Shown here: positions 43,423 through 54,128 of the stretch, in pieces
Layout of the letters: every line of letters begins with the position of its first letter
How positions within the stretch are numbered: position 1 is the first letter of the stretch
NCBI GenBank assembly: GCA_002083475.1
Contig: LWDI01000059.1
Coordinates: 1-57,024 of the forward strand
DNA length: 57,024 nt
Reading direction: 5' to 3'
DNA from: Proteobacteria bacterium SG_bin5
GTDB taxonomy: Bacteria; Pseudomonadota; Alphaproteobacteria; Sphingomonadales; Sphingomonadaceae
The notes under the pieces: model-generated
What the model was told of the DNA's origin: nothing
Database searches by the model: none
What the model saw: the letters and a program-made list of their open reading frames with translations, nothing else
Made by a program: the position numbers and the translations under genes

Positions 43423-45045
43423 TCAGGCCTCGATCGGCTCGGCGGCGGGGGTCGCGAGGCGGCAGGGCGCGTCGTCGCCGGTCAGCCGCGCATCGGGGTC
43501 ATCGCGCGTCGTGTCGAGCAGCGCGGCGACCGCGCCATGCCCGGCGCGCAGCGCGTCGTCGAGCGGGGTATTGCCCCAGCGATCGACCGGCGCGAGCGCG
43601 ACGCCCTGCGCGATCAGGAAGCGCACCGTTTCGACCTTATTCTCGCACGCCGCCAGATGGAGCGCGGTGCGCCCGTCATAATCCGCGCAATTGACGTCGA
43701 TCCCCTTGGCGATCAGCCGCCGGATCTCGCTCACATCGCCGCGCGCGGCGGCCGCGCACATCAAGTAAGCGGGCTCGACCGAATGCGCCATTTCGTTGCG
43801 GCGCGGGTCGATCAGCCGCTGTTCGGCGACGACATTGGCATAAGTGTGGAAAGCGAAAGTCTCGACCAACCGCCGCGAGAATTCGACCCCGCGCACGCTG
43901 TTGCCGAGCTTGTCGAGCCGCGGCGAATAAATCGCGATCCCACATACCCCGGGGACGACGATGAACAGCGAGCCCGATACGCCCGATTTCGCCGGCAACC
44001 CGACCGTGAAGGCATATTCACCGCTGAAATCATACATGCCGCAGCTATACATCAAGCTCAGGCAATTCTTGGTCGTGGCGGGCGAAAAGACGCGCTTGTC
44101 GGTGAGCGGGCAGATGCCACCATTGGCGAAGGTCGCCGCCACCACCGCCATTTGCTTGGCATGCACGGTGATCGCGCAGCATTGGAAATAGAAATCGAGC
44201 GTCGCGAGCAAATCGGTGCCGGGCGGAAAGGCGCGCGCCTCGCGCATGAAATAAGCGAGCGCGAAATTGCGGTCGGCGGTGTCTTTTTCCGAAAGATACA
44301 CCGAATTGTCGAACCCCGCTTTCTCGCCGCCCGAGAGCGCGCGCCAGATGCTCATCACATAATCGAAGCGATCGGCGAGCGGCAGCCCGGGCTTGACCAG
44401 CGACGAGCACATGATGGCGCCGGCGTTGATCATCGGATTATGCGGCAAATCCTGCCCATTTAGCGTGAGTTCGTTGAACGACCGCCCCGAAGGCTCGCGC
44501 CCGACATGGCGATGCACCTGCGCCGCGCCGAGCTGATCGAGCGCGATCGCATAGTTGATCGGCTTGCACGTCGATTGCACGCAATAGCGTTCCTCGTCAT
44601 CGCCGACCGAAAAACGCTGACCGTCGACGGTGCACACCGCCATTGCGTAAAGCTCGGGATCGACGCGCGCGAGTTGCGGAATATAGCTCGCGACGTCGCC
44701 GCCGCGATAATCGCGCACGAATTCGAAGATTTGCGACAAAATATGCGCGAAACGATCGAAATCGGGGATGATCAGATCGCCGCGCAGCGCGCGGTGGAGC
44801 AGCGAGACATTGGCGGGGTGAAGGATCTCGCGAAACTCGGTAAGGCTGATCGGCTCGAGATCGGTGCGCGATTTGAGCGCCTGAACCGTTTCGCGAATTC
44901 GGGGATCGTTGAGCAGGATGCCGGCGCGCTCGATCGCGGTCTCGAACCCGCGCCGAGTGATGCTGCGATCCGAATCGCCGCGCATCGAATGGAAGATCGA
45001 TCCCGCCGCGTTTTCCAGCGCATCGCCGCTCGTCCCCCCGTCCAC
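43423..45045 (-). CDS. glsA: Glutaminase with C-terminal ankyrin repeats
   Basis: Splits glutamine to glutamate and ammonia; cytosolic. The beta-lactamase-like core (about residues 110-400) has the nucleophile in VQSTCKPINYA, then GREPSGRSFNELTL, PHNPMINAGAI and GLPAKSGVSGS. Unlike the usual 310-residue bacterial enzyme, this one is 540 residues: an N-terminal helical extension (GFETAIERAGILLNDPRI..) and C-terminal ankyrin repeats (DYDGRTALHLAACENKVETVRFLIAQG, DRWGNTPLDDALRAGHG). This is the architecture of animal kidney-type glutaminase and some bacterial homologues. It stands alone, facing the gph gene. Confidence 0.9.
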   Translation of the reverse strand: MDGGTSGDALENAAGSIFHSMRGDSDRSITRRGFETAIERAGILLNDPRIRETVQALKSRTDLEPISLTEFREILHPANVSLLHRALRGDLIIPDFDRFAHILSQIFEFVRDYRGGDVASYIPQLARVDPELYAMAVCTVDGQRFSVGDDEERYCVQSTCKPINYAIALDQLGAAQVHRHVGREPSGRSFNELTLNGQDLPHNPMINAGAIMCSSLVKPGLPLADRFDYVMSIWRALSGGEKAGFDNSVYLSEKDTADRNFALAYFMREARAFPPGTDLLATLDFYFQCCAITVHAKQMAVVAATFANGGICPLTDKRVFSPATTKNCLSLMYSCGMYDFSGEYAFTVGLPAKSGVSGSLFIVVPGVCGIAIYSPRLDKLGNSVRGVEFSRRLVETFAFHTYANVVAEQRLIDPRRNEMAHSVEPAYLMCAAAARGDVSEIRRLIAKGIDVNCADYDGRTALHLAACENKVETVRFLIAQGVALAPVDRWGNTPLDDALRAGHGAVAALLDTTRDDPDARLTGDDAPCRLATPAAEPIEA

Positions 45046-45117
45046 GCCCGCTCTCCTCGCCTTTCGCGCGGATTGGCGATGGCGCGACTCTGTTGCGCGG
45101 TCGTTACAGGGGAGTGG

Positions 45118-46077
45118 CTAGTTGGAGGGCGCGAGCTTGGTGTTCAGCACCCAGCCGACATTGTCGTTCTCGTCCGCCACTTCCCACCACAGGCCGTTCT
45201 TGTTGCCGGTGGGGTAGAGGATCGCGCCGGGCGGGAGGGTGCGGATCACCTTGGCGGTGCCGGCGGGCGTCGCGCGCAGCTGCACGGGGCCTTGCGCGGT
45301 GAAGGTCTTGGCGGGCGCCGCTTCGGCGGTGCCGGCGTCGCCCGGCTGGATCAGCCCGAGCCCGCTCACCATTTTCGAATAGGCCTGGATGAAGCTCAGC
45401 GTCACGATCTTGCCGATATCGGTATTGTCGTAACCGCCGCCGACCGCGCCCGCGATCGCGAAAAAGCCGCCCGCGCCGAACGAGAGATTGTTCTTGGCGG
45501 CATAGCCTTCCTCGACCGCGATCGTCTCGGTGGTGCGGACATTGGTGAGCGAGAGCACGGTGTTCGCCTCGAGCTTGCGGCTCTTCACCCCGCCGAGCAG
45601 CCCGCCGACGCGCCCGCCGATCAAGCCGCCCACGCCCCCCGCGACGCCGCTGCCGCTGACATTTTCATCGGCGTTCGAGATTTCGGCGATCAGCACGTAA
45701 TCCGCCGCCTTGATCTGCCCCTGGCCGACATTGGAGCGGCGCTGCAGCCCGAGATCGTTGCCGATGTCGCGCTCCTGCTGCGCGGCGTTCAGCCCCGATC
45801 CGCGATCGACCAGATTGAAACAGCCCGATCGCTGCACCAGCACGCGCAGCAATTTGGCCGGGGGCGCGAGGTTGTTCTGCATCCAGGGCCGCGCATCGTC
45901 GCCGTCGCGGATCGCGAGCGTGCCGAGCTTGCGCGCGCATTTCGGCACGTCGTTCGACAATTTATCCTGCAAGCGCTGCCCGCCCGAGGGCTTGGCGAGA
46001 TTTTGCGCCGCCACCGGCTGGGCGGCGAAAGCGATGACGGGCAGCGTGAACAGCGCGACGGTGAGCGATTTCGGCAT
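45118..46077 (-). CDS. CsgG-family secreted protein with SH3-like domain
   Basis: A 319-residue exported protein. It has a signal peptide (MPKSLTVALFTLPVIAFAAQPVAAQ), a CsgG/HfaB-type domain (LGTLAIRDGD, RSGCFNLVDRGSGLNAAQQERDIG, ADYVLIAEISNADENVSG), a Gly-rich segment (GVGGLIGGRVGGLLGGVK), and a C-terminal bacterial SH3-like domain (VQLRATPAGTAKVIRTLPPGA..WWEVADENDNVGWV). No lipobox is seen, so it is not a classical lipoprotein CsgG. There are no curli or holdfast genes nearby; role in the envelope unknown. Divergent from lepA. Confidence 0.75.
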   Translation of the reverse strand: MPKSLTVALFTLPVIAFAAQPVAAQNLAKPSGGQRLQDKLSNDVPKCARKLGTLAIRDGDDARPWMQNNLAPPAKLLRVLVQRSGCFNLVDRGSGLNAAQQERDIGNDLGLQRRSNVGQGQIKAADYVLIAEISNADENVSGSGVAGGVGGLIGGRVGGLLGGVKSRKLEANTVLSLTNVRTTETIAVEEGYAAKNNLSFGAGGFFAIAGAVGGGYDNTDIGKIVTLSFIQAYSKMVSGLGLIQPGDAGTAEAAPAKTFTAQGPVQLRATPAGTAKVIRTLPPGAILYPTGNKNGLWWEVADENDNVGWVLNTKLAPSN

Positions 46078-46222
46078 GACGGCCCCCTTTGATCGCCCCC
46101 CTATACCGCGCGCGCCCCGCCGTTGAAACGATTCTTGACGCCGGGCCTGCGTCCGCGCACGGGCTTTGTTTCCGCCGCGCGCGCCTGCTATGCGCCGGGC
46201 CGACCCTATCGCAGAGACAATC

Positions 46223-48031
<1,809 letters not shown>

Positions 48032-48208
48032 CGCGATTGCGAGGCAGGCGGAATCCTCTGCCGACTCAGAAATCGCCAAAAATCAAAGATCTAGCGCGGC
48101 GATGCGATGCAATCGGATCGGATACCGCGCGAGTATCGCTCGCGCGCGCCGCCGTCGCCTGCTAAACCAACGGCGGCGGACGGGGCCGACTCCAGCGAGG
48201 AACAGTTC

Positions 48209-48568
48209 ATGGCGACCGACAGCAATCAGACGACGAACGACGCCGCGCACGCGGCGCAAGGCGCGACCGAGCAGATGGGCGCGCAAATGCGCGCGGGCGT
48301 GGAGCAGCTGCGCGCTTCGTCCGAGCGGATGACCGCGGCGGGCACCGATCTCGGGATGCGCCTGCTCGATCAGGCCGAGGAAAATACGCGCCAAGCCTTC
48401 GCGGCGATGCGCGCGGCGGCGCAAGCCAAGGACGTGAGCGAAGTGTTGCGCATCCAGGCCGATTATCTGCGCGAGCAGAGCGGCCGCGCGGTCGATCAGG
48501 CGCGCCAGATCGGCGAGATGATCACCAATTACGGCCGCGACGCGATGGAGCAGCTCGGCAAGCGGTGA
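48209..48568 (+). CDS. Phasin-family protein
   Basis: A 119-residue helical, amphipathic protein rich in Ala and Gln, with no signal peptide. The phasin_2-type helices are visible (AQMRAGVEQLRASSERMTAAG, DVSEVLRIQADYLREQSGRAVDQARQIGEMI). Phasins coat polyhydroxyalkanoate granules; in sphingomonads many are of unclear role. ATG at 48209 has GAGGAA upstream. Single gene; the sequence after it to 48713 is GC-rich and empty. Confidence 0.8.
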   Translation: MATDSNQTTNDAAHAAQGATEQMGAQMRAGVEQLRASSERMTAAGTDLGMRLLDQAEENTRQAFAAMRAAAQAKDVSEVLRIQADYLREQSGRAVDQARQIGEMITNYGRDAMEQLGKR

Positions 48569-48713
48569 ACCGGGCGATCGGCGCCTCGGTCGCGGCGGCG
48601 CGACGCCTGGCGCGAGGTCACCGAAAGGGCGAAGCGCCGCCCCCGCTCGGCACCGGGGCGGCGCTTCGCTCGATCGCGCCGTTGGTCGCGATCGGGGCGC
48701 CCGCTCGTTCCGG

Positions 48714-50021
48714 TTATTTCGTCAGCGTCAACTCCACATAGCCGAAGCGCGTGTCGCCGGTGCGCGGCGCGTTGGGCGCCTCGCGCAGGAAACGGCCCTT
48801 GAACAAATGGCTATAGCCCATCGCCAGCCGCACATGGCGCTGCGCGATCCAATGGCGCGCGCGCAGATCGACTTGCGTGCCCGCGAAGCTGCCCGAGGCG
48901 CCGCTCGTGTCGATCACCCCGCTCGCGCCGAAGGCGTCGCGCGGCTCGATCAGCCAGAGCGGGCGGACGAGGACATAGCCGTCCCACGCCGGATTGGGCT
49001 TCAACTCCAGCCGCGCCTCGGCGCTGAGCAAATTGTCGCGGCGCAGCAGCGCGTAGAGCCCGCTCAAGCTCAAATCGAATTCGGCGGCGCCGAAAAGCGG
49101 ATCGAAGCGCCGCCACACTCTGCCGACGCCGCCGCTCGCCGCGTCGAAGCTCGCCGAGAGCCGGGGGTGCCAGGGGGCGGGGAAACTATGCCCGAGCTCG
49201 GCGTGCACCGTCCAGGCATCGACCGGCACATCGGTGCGATCGCTGTCGAGCGTGGTCGCGCGGGTCTTGCCGCCCTGCCAGATGAGATCGAGTTCGCCAT
49301 CCCATTTCCCGGCACGCGGCGGCGCCACATAGCGGAGTTCGGGCGTCCATAGCCGCCGGTCGCGCGTCGCCAGCCCGGGCGAATCGCGCTCGTCGAGCGC
49401 GAACAGCGCGACTTCGACATGGCCGGGGCCGAAGGCGCGCGTGCGCAGCACCCCGCCAAAGAATTGGGTGTTGAACCGCGCCCGATCGAGCACCACCCCG
49501 GCATCGCGCAGGCCCTGGGCATCATCGGGCAGGCGCGTGTCGGGCAGCGTCCAGAACAAGGTGAGCGCGTCGCCGGCCTTGCTCTTCAAATCGAGCTGGG
49601 CGCCGGTGAAGACATTGGTGGTGTTGCGGAAGATTTGCCGCGCCGTGAGCCGGCGCGAGCCGAGATCGAGCGTGAAGCGCCCGAGCAACAGCCGCGCGCG
49701 CGAACTCACGTCGCTCGCGATGTAAAGCTGCACCGGTTCGAGCGCATTGACTTCGCTCGTCGAAACCGAACTCCGCCTCGGGTAGAAATAGGCGCGACTG
49801 TCCCAAATTTCGCCGCCGATCCGGAGCGGGCCGGCGTCATATTCGGCGCCGATGATCGTCCGCAGGAACAGCCCCTCGGCATCGGGCGACAAGCCGGGGC
49901 GGAATTGGCCGCCGAGCGCCTCGCCGCGAATCCGCAGCTCGCCCCACCAGCGCAGCGGCTCTTCGGCGCGGGCGGCGGCGGGCACGAGGAGCAGCGCGAC
50001 GATGAGCAACAGGCGCTTCAT
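48714..50021 (-). CDS. Alginate-export-type outer-membrane porin
   Basis: A 435-residue predicted beta-barrel with signal peptide (MKRLLLIVALLLVPAAARA). The mature start WWGELRIRGEALGGQFRPG and strands such as RLLLGRFTLDLGSRRLTARQIFRNTTNVFTG match the alginate-export (AlgE-like) domain family found in many sphingomonad outer-membrane proteins of unknown substrate. It ends YVELTLTK. ATG at 50021 has GGAGAGGG upstream. It diverges from modA with a 64-base gap, so a shared control by molybdate is possible. Confidence 0.75.
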   Translation of the reverse strand: MKRLLLIVALLLVPAAARAEEPLRWWGELRIRGEALGGQFRPGLSPDAEGLFLRTIIGAEYDAGPLRIGGEIWDSRAYFYPRRSSVSTSEVNALEPVQLYIASDVSSRARLLLGRFTLDLGSRRLTARQIFRNTTNVFTGAQLDLKSKAGDALTLFWTLPDTRLPDDAQGLRDAGVVLDRARFNTQFFGGVLRTRAFGPGHVEVALFALDERDSPGLATRDRRLWTPELRYVAPPRAGKWDGELDLIWQGGKTRATTLDSDRTDVPVDAWTVHAELGHSFPAPWHPRLSASFDAASGGVGRVWRRFDPLFGAAEFDLSLSGLYALLRRDNLLSAEARLELKPNPAWDGYVLVRPLWLIEPRDAFGASGVIDTSGASGSFAGTQVDLRARHWIAQRHVRLAMGYSHLFKGRFLREAPNAPRTGDTRFGYVELTLTK

Positions 50022-50054
50022 GTCCCTCTCCAGGCTGGTGGTGGCTCCCGGCCG

Positions 50055-50078
50055 CGCTATATCGGCGGGGATATATGG
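50055..50078. promoter_or_regulatory. ModE-box-like site before modA
   Basis: CGCTATAT, 8 bases, ATATATGG: a partial match to the TATAT..ATATA ModE operator (molybdate repressor), 8 bases upstream of modA and in the divergent promoter region. No modE gene is in the window. Confidence 0.35.
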
Positions 50079-50085
50079 AGGATCT

Positions 50086-50841
50086 ATGCGTCGGCTCTTC
50101 GTTTCGCTGCTAGCATGGCTGGCGCTGATCGCACCAGCCGCCGCCCGCGCCGAGGAACCGCCGCTCGTGCTCGCCGCCGCGAGCCTGCAGGAGGTGCTGA
50201 ACGACGCCGCCAACGCCTGGGCGGCCAAAGGGCATCCGCGCCCGATTCTCTCCTTCGCGGCCTCCTCCACGCTCGCGCGGCAGGCGGCGAGCGGGGCGCG
50301 CGCCGATTTGTTCGTCTCGGCCGATAGCGCCTGGATGGATTGGCTCGCCGCGCGCGGGCGCATCGACAAGGCGAGCCGGGCGACGCTCGCCGGCAATGCG
50401 CTGGTGCTGATCGCGCCCAAGGCGAGCGCGGCGCGGCTCGCGATCGAGCAAAAGGGCGCGCTCGCGGCACTGATCGGGGGCGGGCCGCTCGCGATCGCCG
50501 ATCCGAGCGGGGTCCCCGCCGGTCGCTATGCCCAACAGGCGCTCGAGGCGCTCGGTGCCTGGCGCGCGGTCGAGCGTGGGGTGGTGCGCGCCGAAAACGT
50601 GCGCGCGGCGCTGGCGCTGGTCGAACGCGGCGCGGCGCGCTTCGGCATCGTCTATGCGACCGACGCGCGCGCCGCGCGCGGGGTGCGCGTGATCGCCACC
50701 TTTCCGCCCGGCGGCCATGCGCCGATCGTCTATCCGATCGCGCGGCTCAGCGGCGCGCGGGCGAGCGCCGAGCCTTTCCGCCGCTTTCTGCTGAGCGACG
50801 AGGGGCGGGCGTTGTTCCGGGCGCGCGGCTTCACGCTTTGA
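50086..50841 (+). CDS. modA: Molybdate-binding periplasmic protein
   Basis: Periplasmic molybdate receptor (251 residues) of the ModABC transporter. Signal peptide (MRRLFVSLLAWLALIAPAAARA), then LVLAAASLQEVLNDAANAW, FAASSTLARQAASGARADLFVSAD and FGIVYATDA, all classic ModA phrases with the oxyanion-binding Ser residues. ATG at 50086 has GGAGG upstream. Its TGA overlaps the modB TTG start (TTGA). Confidence 0.92.
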   Translation: MRRLFVSLLAWLALIAPAAARAEEPPLVLAAASLQEVLNDAANAWAAKGHPRPILSFAASSTLARQAASGARADLFVSADSAWMDWLAARGRIDKASRATLAGNALVLIAPKASAARLAIEQKGALAALIGGGPLAIADPSGVPAGRYAQQALEALGAWRAVERGVVRAENVRAALALVERGAARFGIVYATDARAARGVRVIATFPPGGHAPIVYPIARLSGARASAEPFRRFLLSDEGRALFRARGFTL

Positions 50842-51527
50842 TCGCGGCGGACGAGGCGGGGATCGTCGCGCTCACGCTGCAAGTGGGGGCGGCGGCGATG
50901 CTGGTCGCGCTGCCGATCGCCTTCGCGCTCGCCTGGCTGCTCGCGCGCGCGAATTTTCCGGGCAAGATGCTGCTCGACGCGGCCGTGCATCTGCCGCTGG
51001 TGCTGCCGCCGGTCGTGACCGGCTGGCTGTTGCTGCTCGCCTTCGCGCCCGATGGTCCGGCCGGCGCGCTGCTCGCGCGGCTGTTCGGGGTGAGCCTGAT
51101 CTTCCGCTGGACGGGGGCGGCGCTCGCCGCCGCGGTGATGGCGCTGCCCCTGATGGTGCGCGCGATCCGCCTGTCGATCGAGGCGGTCGACGCGCGGCTG
51201 GAGGGCGCCGCGCGCACTTTGGGCGCGGGGCCGTGGCGCGTGTTCGCCACGATCACGCTGCCGCTCAGCCTGCCGGGCGTGCTCGCCGCGCTGGTGCTCG
51301 GCTTCGCGCGCTCGATCGGCGAGTTCGGCGCGACGATCACCTTCGTCGGCAATGTGCCCGGGCAGACCCAGACCTTGCCGCTCGCCATTTATTCGGCGCT
51401 GCAATCGCCGGGGGGCGAGGGGGCGGTGGCGCGGCTGGCGCTCGCCTCGATCGCGCTCGCCTTCGCTGCCCTGATCGCGGCGGAACTGCTCGCGCGGCGC
51501 CAGGGGCGGGGGCGGCACGGTGTCTGA
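50838..51527 (+). CDS. modB: Molybdate ABC transporter permease
   Basis: Inner-membrane permease (229 residues) with five predicted helices. The EAA loop is GAARTLGAGPWRVFATITLPLSLPGVLAALVLGFARSIGEFGAT, which docks on ModC. I use TTG at 50838 (LIAADEAGIVALTLQ) because it overlaps the modA stop and gives the usual ModB length. The stop overlaps the modC GTG start by 8 bases. Confidence 0.9.
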   Translation: MIAADEAGIVALTLQVGAAAMLVALPIAFALAWLLARANFPGKMLLDAAVHLPLVLPPVVTGWLLLLAFAPDGPAGALLARLFGVSLIFRWTGAALAAAVMALPLMVRAIRLSIEAVDARLEGAARTLGAGPWRVFATITLPLSLPGVLAALVLGFARSIGEFGATITFVGNVPGQTQTLPLAIYSALQSPGGEGAVARLALASIALAFAALIAAELLARRQGRGRHGV

Positions 51528-52140
51528 GCCGGTCTTCGCGGTCGACTTGCGCGCCATGGTCGGCGCGCGCGAGATCGCCGCGCGCTTCGAAACCGGGCCG
51601 GGGATCACGGTGTTGTTCGGTCCCTCGGGCGCCGGCAAGACGACCGTGCTCCATTGCATCGCGGGCTTGCGCCGGCCGCAAGCCGGGCGGATCGCGGTCG
51701 CGGGGCGGGTGCTGTTCGACGCGGCGACGCGGGTCGATCTGCCGCCCGAGCGGCGCCAGGCGGGCTATGTGTTTCAGGACGATCGCCTCTTCCCGCATTT
51801 GCGGGTGCGCGCCAACCTCGCTTATGGCCGCCGCGCGGGGGTGGCGGTGCCCGAGGCGCGGGTGATCGAGCTGCTCGGCATCGGCGCGTTGCTCGATCGC
51901 TGGCCGCGCTCGCTTTCGGGCGGGGAGGCGCGGCGCGTGGCGATCGGCCGCGCCTTGCTTTCCGGGCCGCGCTTCCTGCTGCTCGACGAGCCGCTCAGTT
52001 TTCTGGACGCGGCGCGGCGCGAAGAGATCATGACGCTGATCGAGCGGCTGCGTGACGAACTCGCGCTGCCGATGCTGATGGTGACGCACGACGCCGCCGA
52101 GGCCGAGCGGCTGGGGACGGCGATCGTGCGGATGGGGTAG
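51520..52140 (+). CDS. modC: Molybdate ABC transporter ATPase (short)
   Basis: Cytosolic ATPase (206 residues). Walker A GPSGAGKTT, Q-loop YVFQDDRLFPHL, signature LSGGEARR, Walker B LLLDEPLSFLD and H-loop VTHDAAE are all present. The protein ends right after the ATPase core; the C-terminal MOP/TOBE domain of normal ModC (about 350 residues), which binds molybdate and gives feedback inhibition, is absent. Last gene of modABC. Confidence 0.88.
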   Translation: MSEPVFAVDLRAMVGAREIAARFETGPGITVLFGPSGAGKTTVLHCIAGLRRPQAGRIAVAGRVLFDAATRVDLPPERRQAGYVFQDDRLFPHLRVRANLAYGRRAGVAVPEARVIELLGIGALLDRWPRSLSGGEARRVAIGRALLSGPRFLLLDEPLSFLDAARREEIMTLIERLRDELALPMLMVTHDAAEAERLGTAIVRMG

Positions 52141-52194
52141 GGCGGCTCGGCGGCGGTTCGCGGGTAGCTCGATGCGTATCCGCCTCTAGACGTC

Positions 52195-52288
52195 ACCCCG
52201 GGCTTGGCCCGGGGTCCACCGTGACGCTAGGCCTAGCGAGCGGAAGGCCTGGAATAGCCGTGGATGCCGGACCAAGTCCGGCATGACG
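52195..52288. repeat. Palindromic repeats after modC
   Basis: Two perfect hairpins: CCCCGGGC-TTG-GCCCGGGG near 52196 and ATGCCGGAC-CAA-GTCCGGCAT near 52264, of the same type as those at 5812-5880. One may act as a terminator for modABC. Confidence 0.55.
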
Positions 52289-52357
52289 ATCATTAACAAC
52301 GCTCGATCACCCCGATCGCGAGCCGCTATGGCCGCGACGCGCCCGCGACCTCGCGCG

Positions 52358-53005
52358 CTACGCCCGCTTCTTCTGCGGCGCGACCGTGATCTTCACCGTC
52401 TGGCCCGAATTGCCGGGGAAGCCGGTGAACATCGCCTCGACCAGGTTCGGCACCAGCTTGGTCAGATCGTCGGTGTCCGATTGGGCGCGCGCGGTGCCTT
52501 CGAACAGGCGCTGGCCACTGTCGGCGCGGTCGATCTCGAGCCGCAGTTCGCTGGTATAAACGGTGTAGCTGCGCACGTCCGGCCCGCCGAAGCCGCCGAA
52601 CCCGCCAAAGCCCGGCCCGTAGAAGAACGGATCGTAAAAGCCGTAAACGAAGGCGCGGCGCCAGTAAAAACCGCCATAGGGGAAGCCATAGCCATAGCCG
52701 AAGCCCGGCGACGACACGACCTTTTCGCGCCCGCGATCGACGCCGTAGCGGAACTTCACGACCAGTTCGGCGCTCGCCGGATCGGCCGCTTGGCGATAGC
52801 CTTGGCGCGTCAGTTCAGCAGCGACCAAATTGGCATATTGGCTGAATTCCAGCCCGCCCATCTGCGCCGGATCGGCCGCCTGGACGTAGAAACTCTGCCC
52901 CTGCGGCGCGGGGAGTTGTTGGAAGCGCGAGACGCGCGCGTTGAACGGCTCCGCGCACCCCGATACGGCCAGGGCGGCGGCAGCGGCGATCAGCAATTTC
53001 TTCAT
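52358..53005 (-). CDS. DUF4136 lipoprotein
   Basis: A 215-residue lipoprotein with lipobox AVSGC (Cys about 17). The DUF4136 pattern runs through the protein (FYVQAADPAQMGGLEFSQYANLVAAELTRQGYR, LVVKFRYGVD, SELRLEIDRADSGQRLFEGTARAQS, PNLVEAMFTGFPGNSGQTVKI). A Gly/Phe/Tyr-rich loop (GFGYGYGFPYGGFYWRR..) lies in the middle. Function unknown. Single gene. Confidence 0.85.
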   Translation of the reverse strand: MKKLLIAAAAALAVSGCAEPFNARVSRFQQLPAPQGQSFYVQAADPAQMGGLEFSQYANLVAAELTRQGYRQAADPASAELVVKFRYGVDRGREKVVSSPGFGYGYGFPYGGFYWRRAFVYGFYDPFFYGPGFGGFGGFGGPDVRSYTVYTSELRLEIDRADSGQRLFEGTARAQSDTDDLTKLVPNLVEAMFTGFPGNSGQTVKITVAPQKKRA

Positions 53006-53119
53006 CGCGACAATACCCTATGTGACCAAGGCGTGAATTGCCCGGCTCGTCTGCCCGCAGGATTGCCACGGGCTGACTGAATAGTGGTTGAACGCGCGCC
53101 GAAAGCCAATCGTTTCCCG

Positions 53120-54127
53120 CTAAATTTGCAGGCCGAGCGCCAATTGCGCGGCGCGCAGCACCGGTCGTGCGATCGCGTCCGCGCGCGCCGCCCCGTCGAC
53201 GAGCGCGGCGGCCACCGCCTCGCGATCCTCGCGCAGCGCCATCAGCCGCGCGCGAACGGGCGCGAGCACCGCCACCGCCAAATCGGCGAGCGCGGGCTTG
53301 AACGCGCCGAACCCTTGCCCCGCGAAGCGCGCCACCACGGCGTCGGGGCTTTCATCGGCGAGCGCGGCGTAGATCGTCACCAGATTGCGCGCCTCGGGCC
53401 GCCCTTCCAGCGCGTCGAGCGTGTCGGGCAGCGGCGCGGGATCGGTCTTCGCTTTCTTGATCTTCTGCGCGATCAGGTCGTCATCGTCGATCAGATTGAT
53501 CCGCGAAGCGTCCGACGGGTCCGACTTCGACATTTTGGCCGCGCCGTCGCGCAGGCTCATGATGCGCGGCGCGGCTTTGCTCACCAATGGCTCGGGCAGG
53601 GGGAAGATCTCGGTCGCATAATCGGTGTTGAACTTGGTCGCGATGTCGCGCGCCAGTTCCAGATGCTGTTTCTGATCCTCGCCCACCGGCACGTGCGTCG
53701 CCTGATAGACGAGGACGTCGGCCGCCTGGAGCACGGGATAAGTGAACAGCCCGACGCTCGCGCCTTCGCGATTCTTGCCCGCCTTGTCCTTCCACTGCGT
53801 CATGCGGTTGAGCCAGCCCATCCGCGCGGTGCCGCCCAGAATCCAGGCGAGTTCCGAATGCGCGGGCACGCGCGCCTGGTTGAACAGGATCGCCTTCGCC
53901 GGATCGATCCCGCAGGCGATCAGCGTCGCCGCCATCTCGATCGTGTTGGCGGCGAGCTCGGCGGGGACCACCGGCTGGGTGAGCGCGTGCAGGTCCGCCA
54001 GGAAGAACAGGCACTCGCCGCCCTCGGCCGCCACCGCGTCCTGCATCGCCACCCATTGTTTGATCGCGCCCAGATAATTGCCGAGGTGCAGATTGCCGGT
54101 GGGCTGAATGCCGGAGACGACGCGCAT
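53120..54127 (-). CDS. trpS: Tryptophanyl-tRNA synthetase
   Basis: Charges tRNA-Trp (335 residues, class I). The HIGH-type motif is TGNLHLGNYLGA and the KMSKS motif is AAKMSKSDPSD. ATG at 54127 starts at the conserved MRVVSGIQPTGNLH. It follows murJ with a one-base gap, so the two are one operon. Confidence 0.96.
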   Translation of the reverse strand: MRVVSGIQPTGNLHLGNYLGAIKQWVAMQDAVAAEGGECLFFLADLHALTQPVVPAELAANTIEMAATLIACGIDPAKAILFNQARVPAHSELAWILGGTARMGWLNRMTQWKDKAGKNREGASVGLFTYPVLQAADVLVYQATHVPVGEDQKQHLELARDIATKFNTDYATEIFPLPEPLVSKAAPRIMSLRDGAAKMSKSDPSDASRINLIDDDDLIAQKIKKAKTDPAPLPDTLDALEGRPEARNLVTIYAALADESPDAVVARFAGQGFGAFKPALADLAVAVLAPVRARLMALREDREAVAAALVDGAARADAIARPVLRAAQLALGLQI

Positions 54128-54128
54128 G

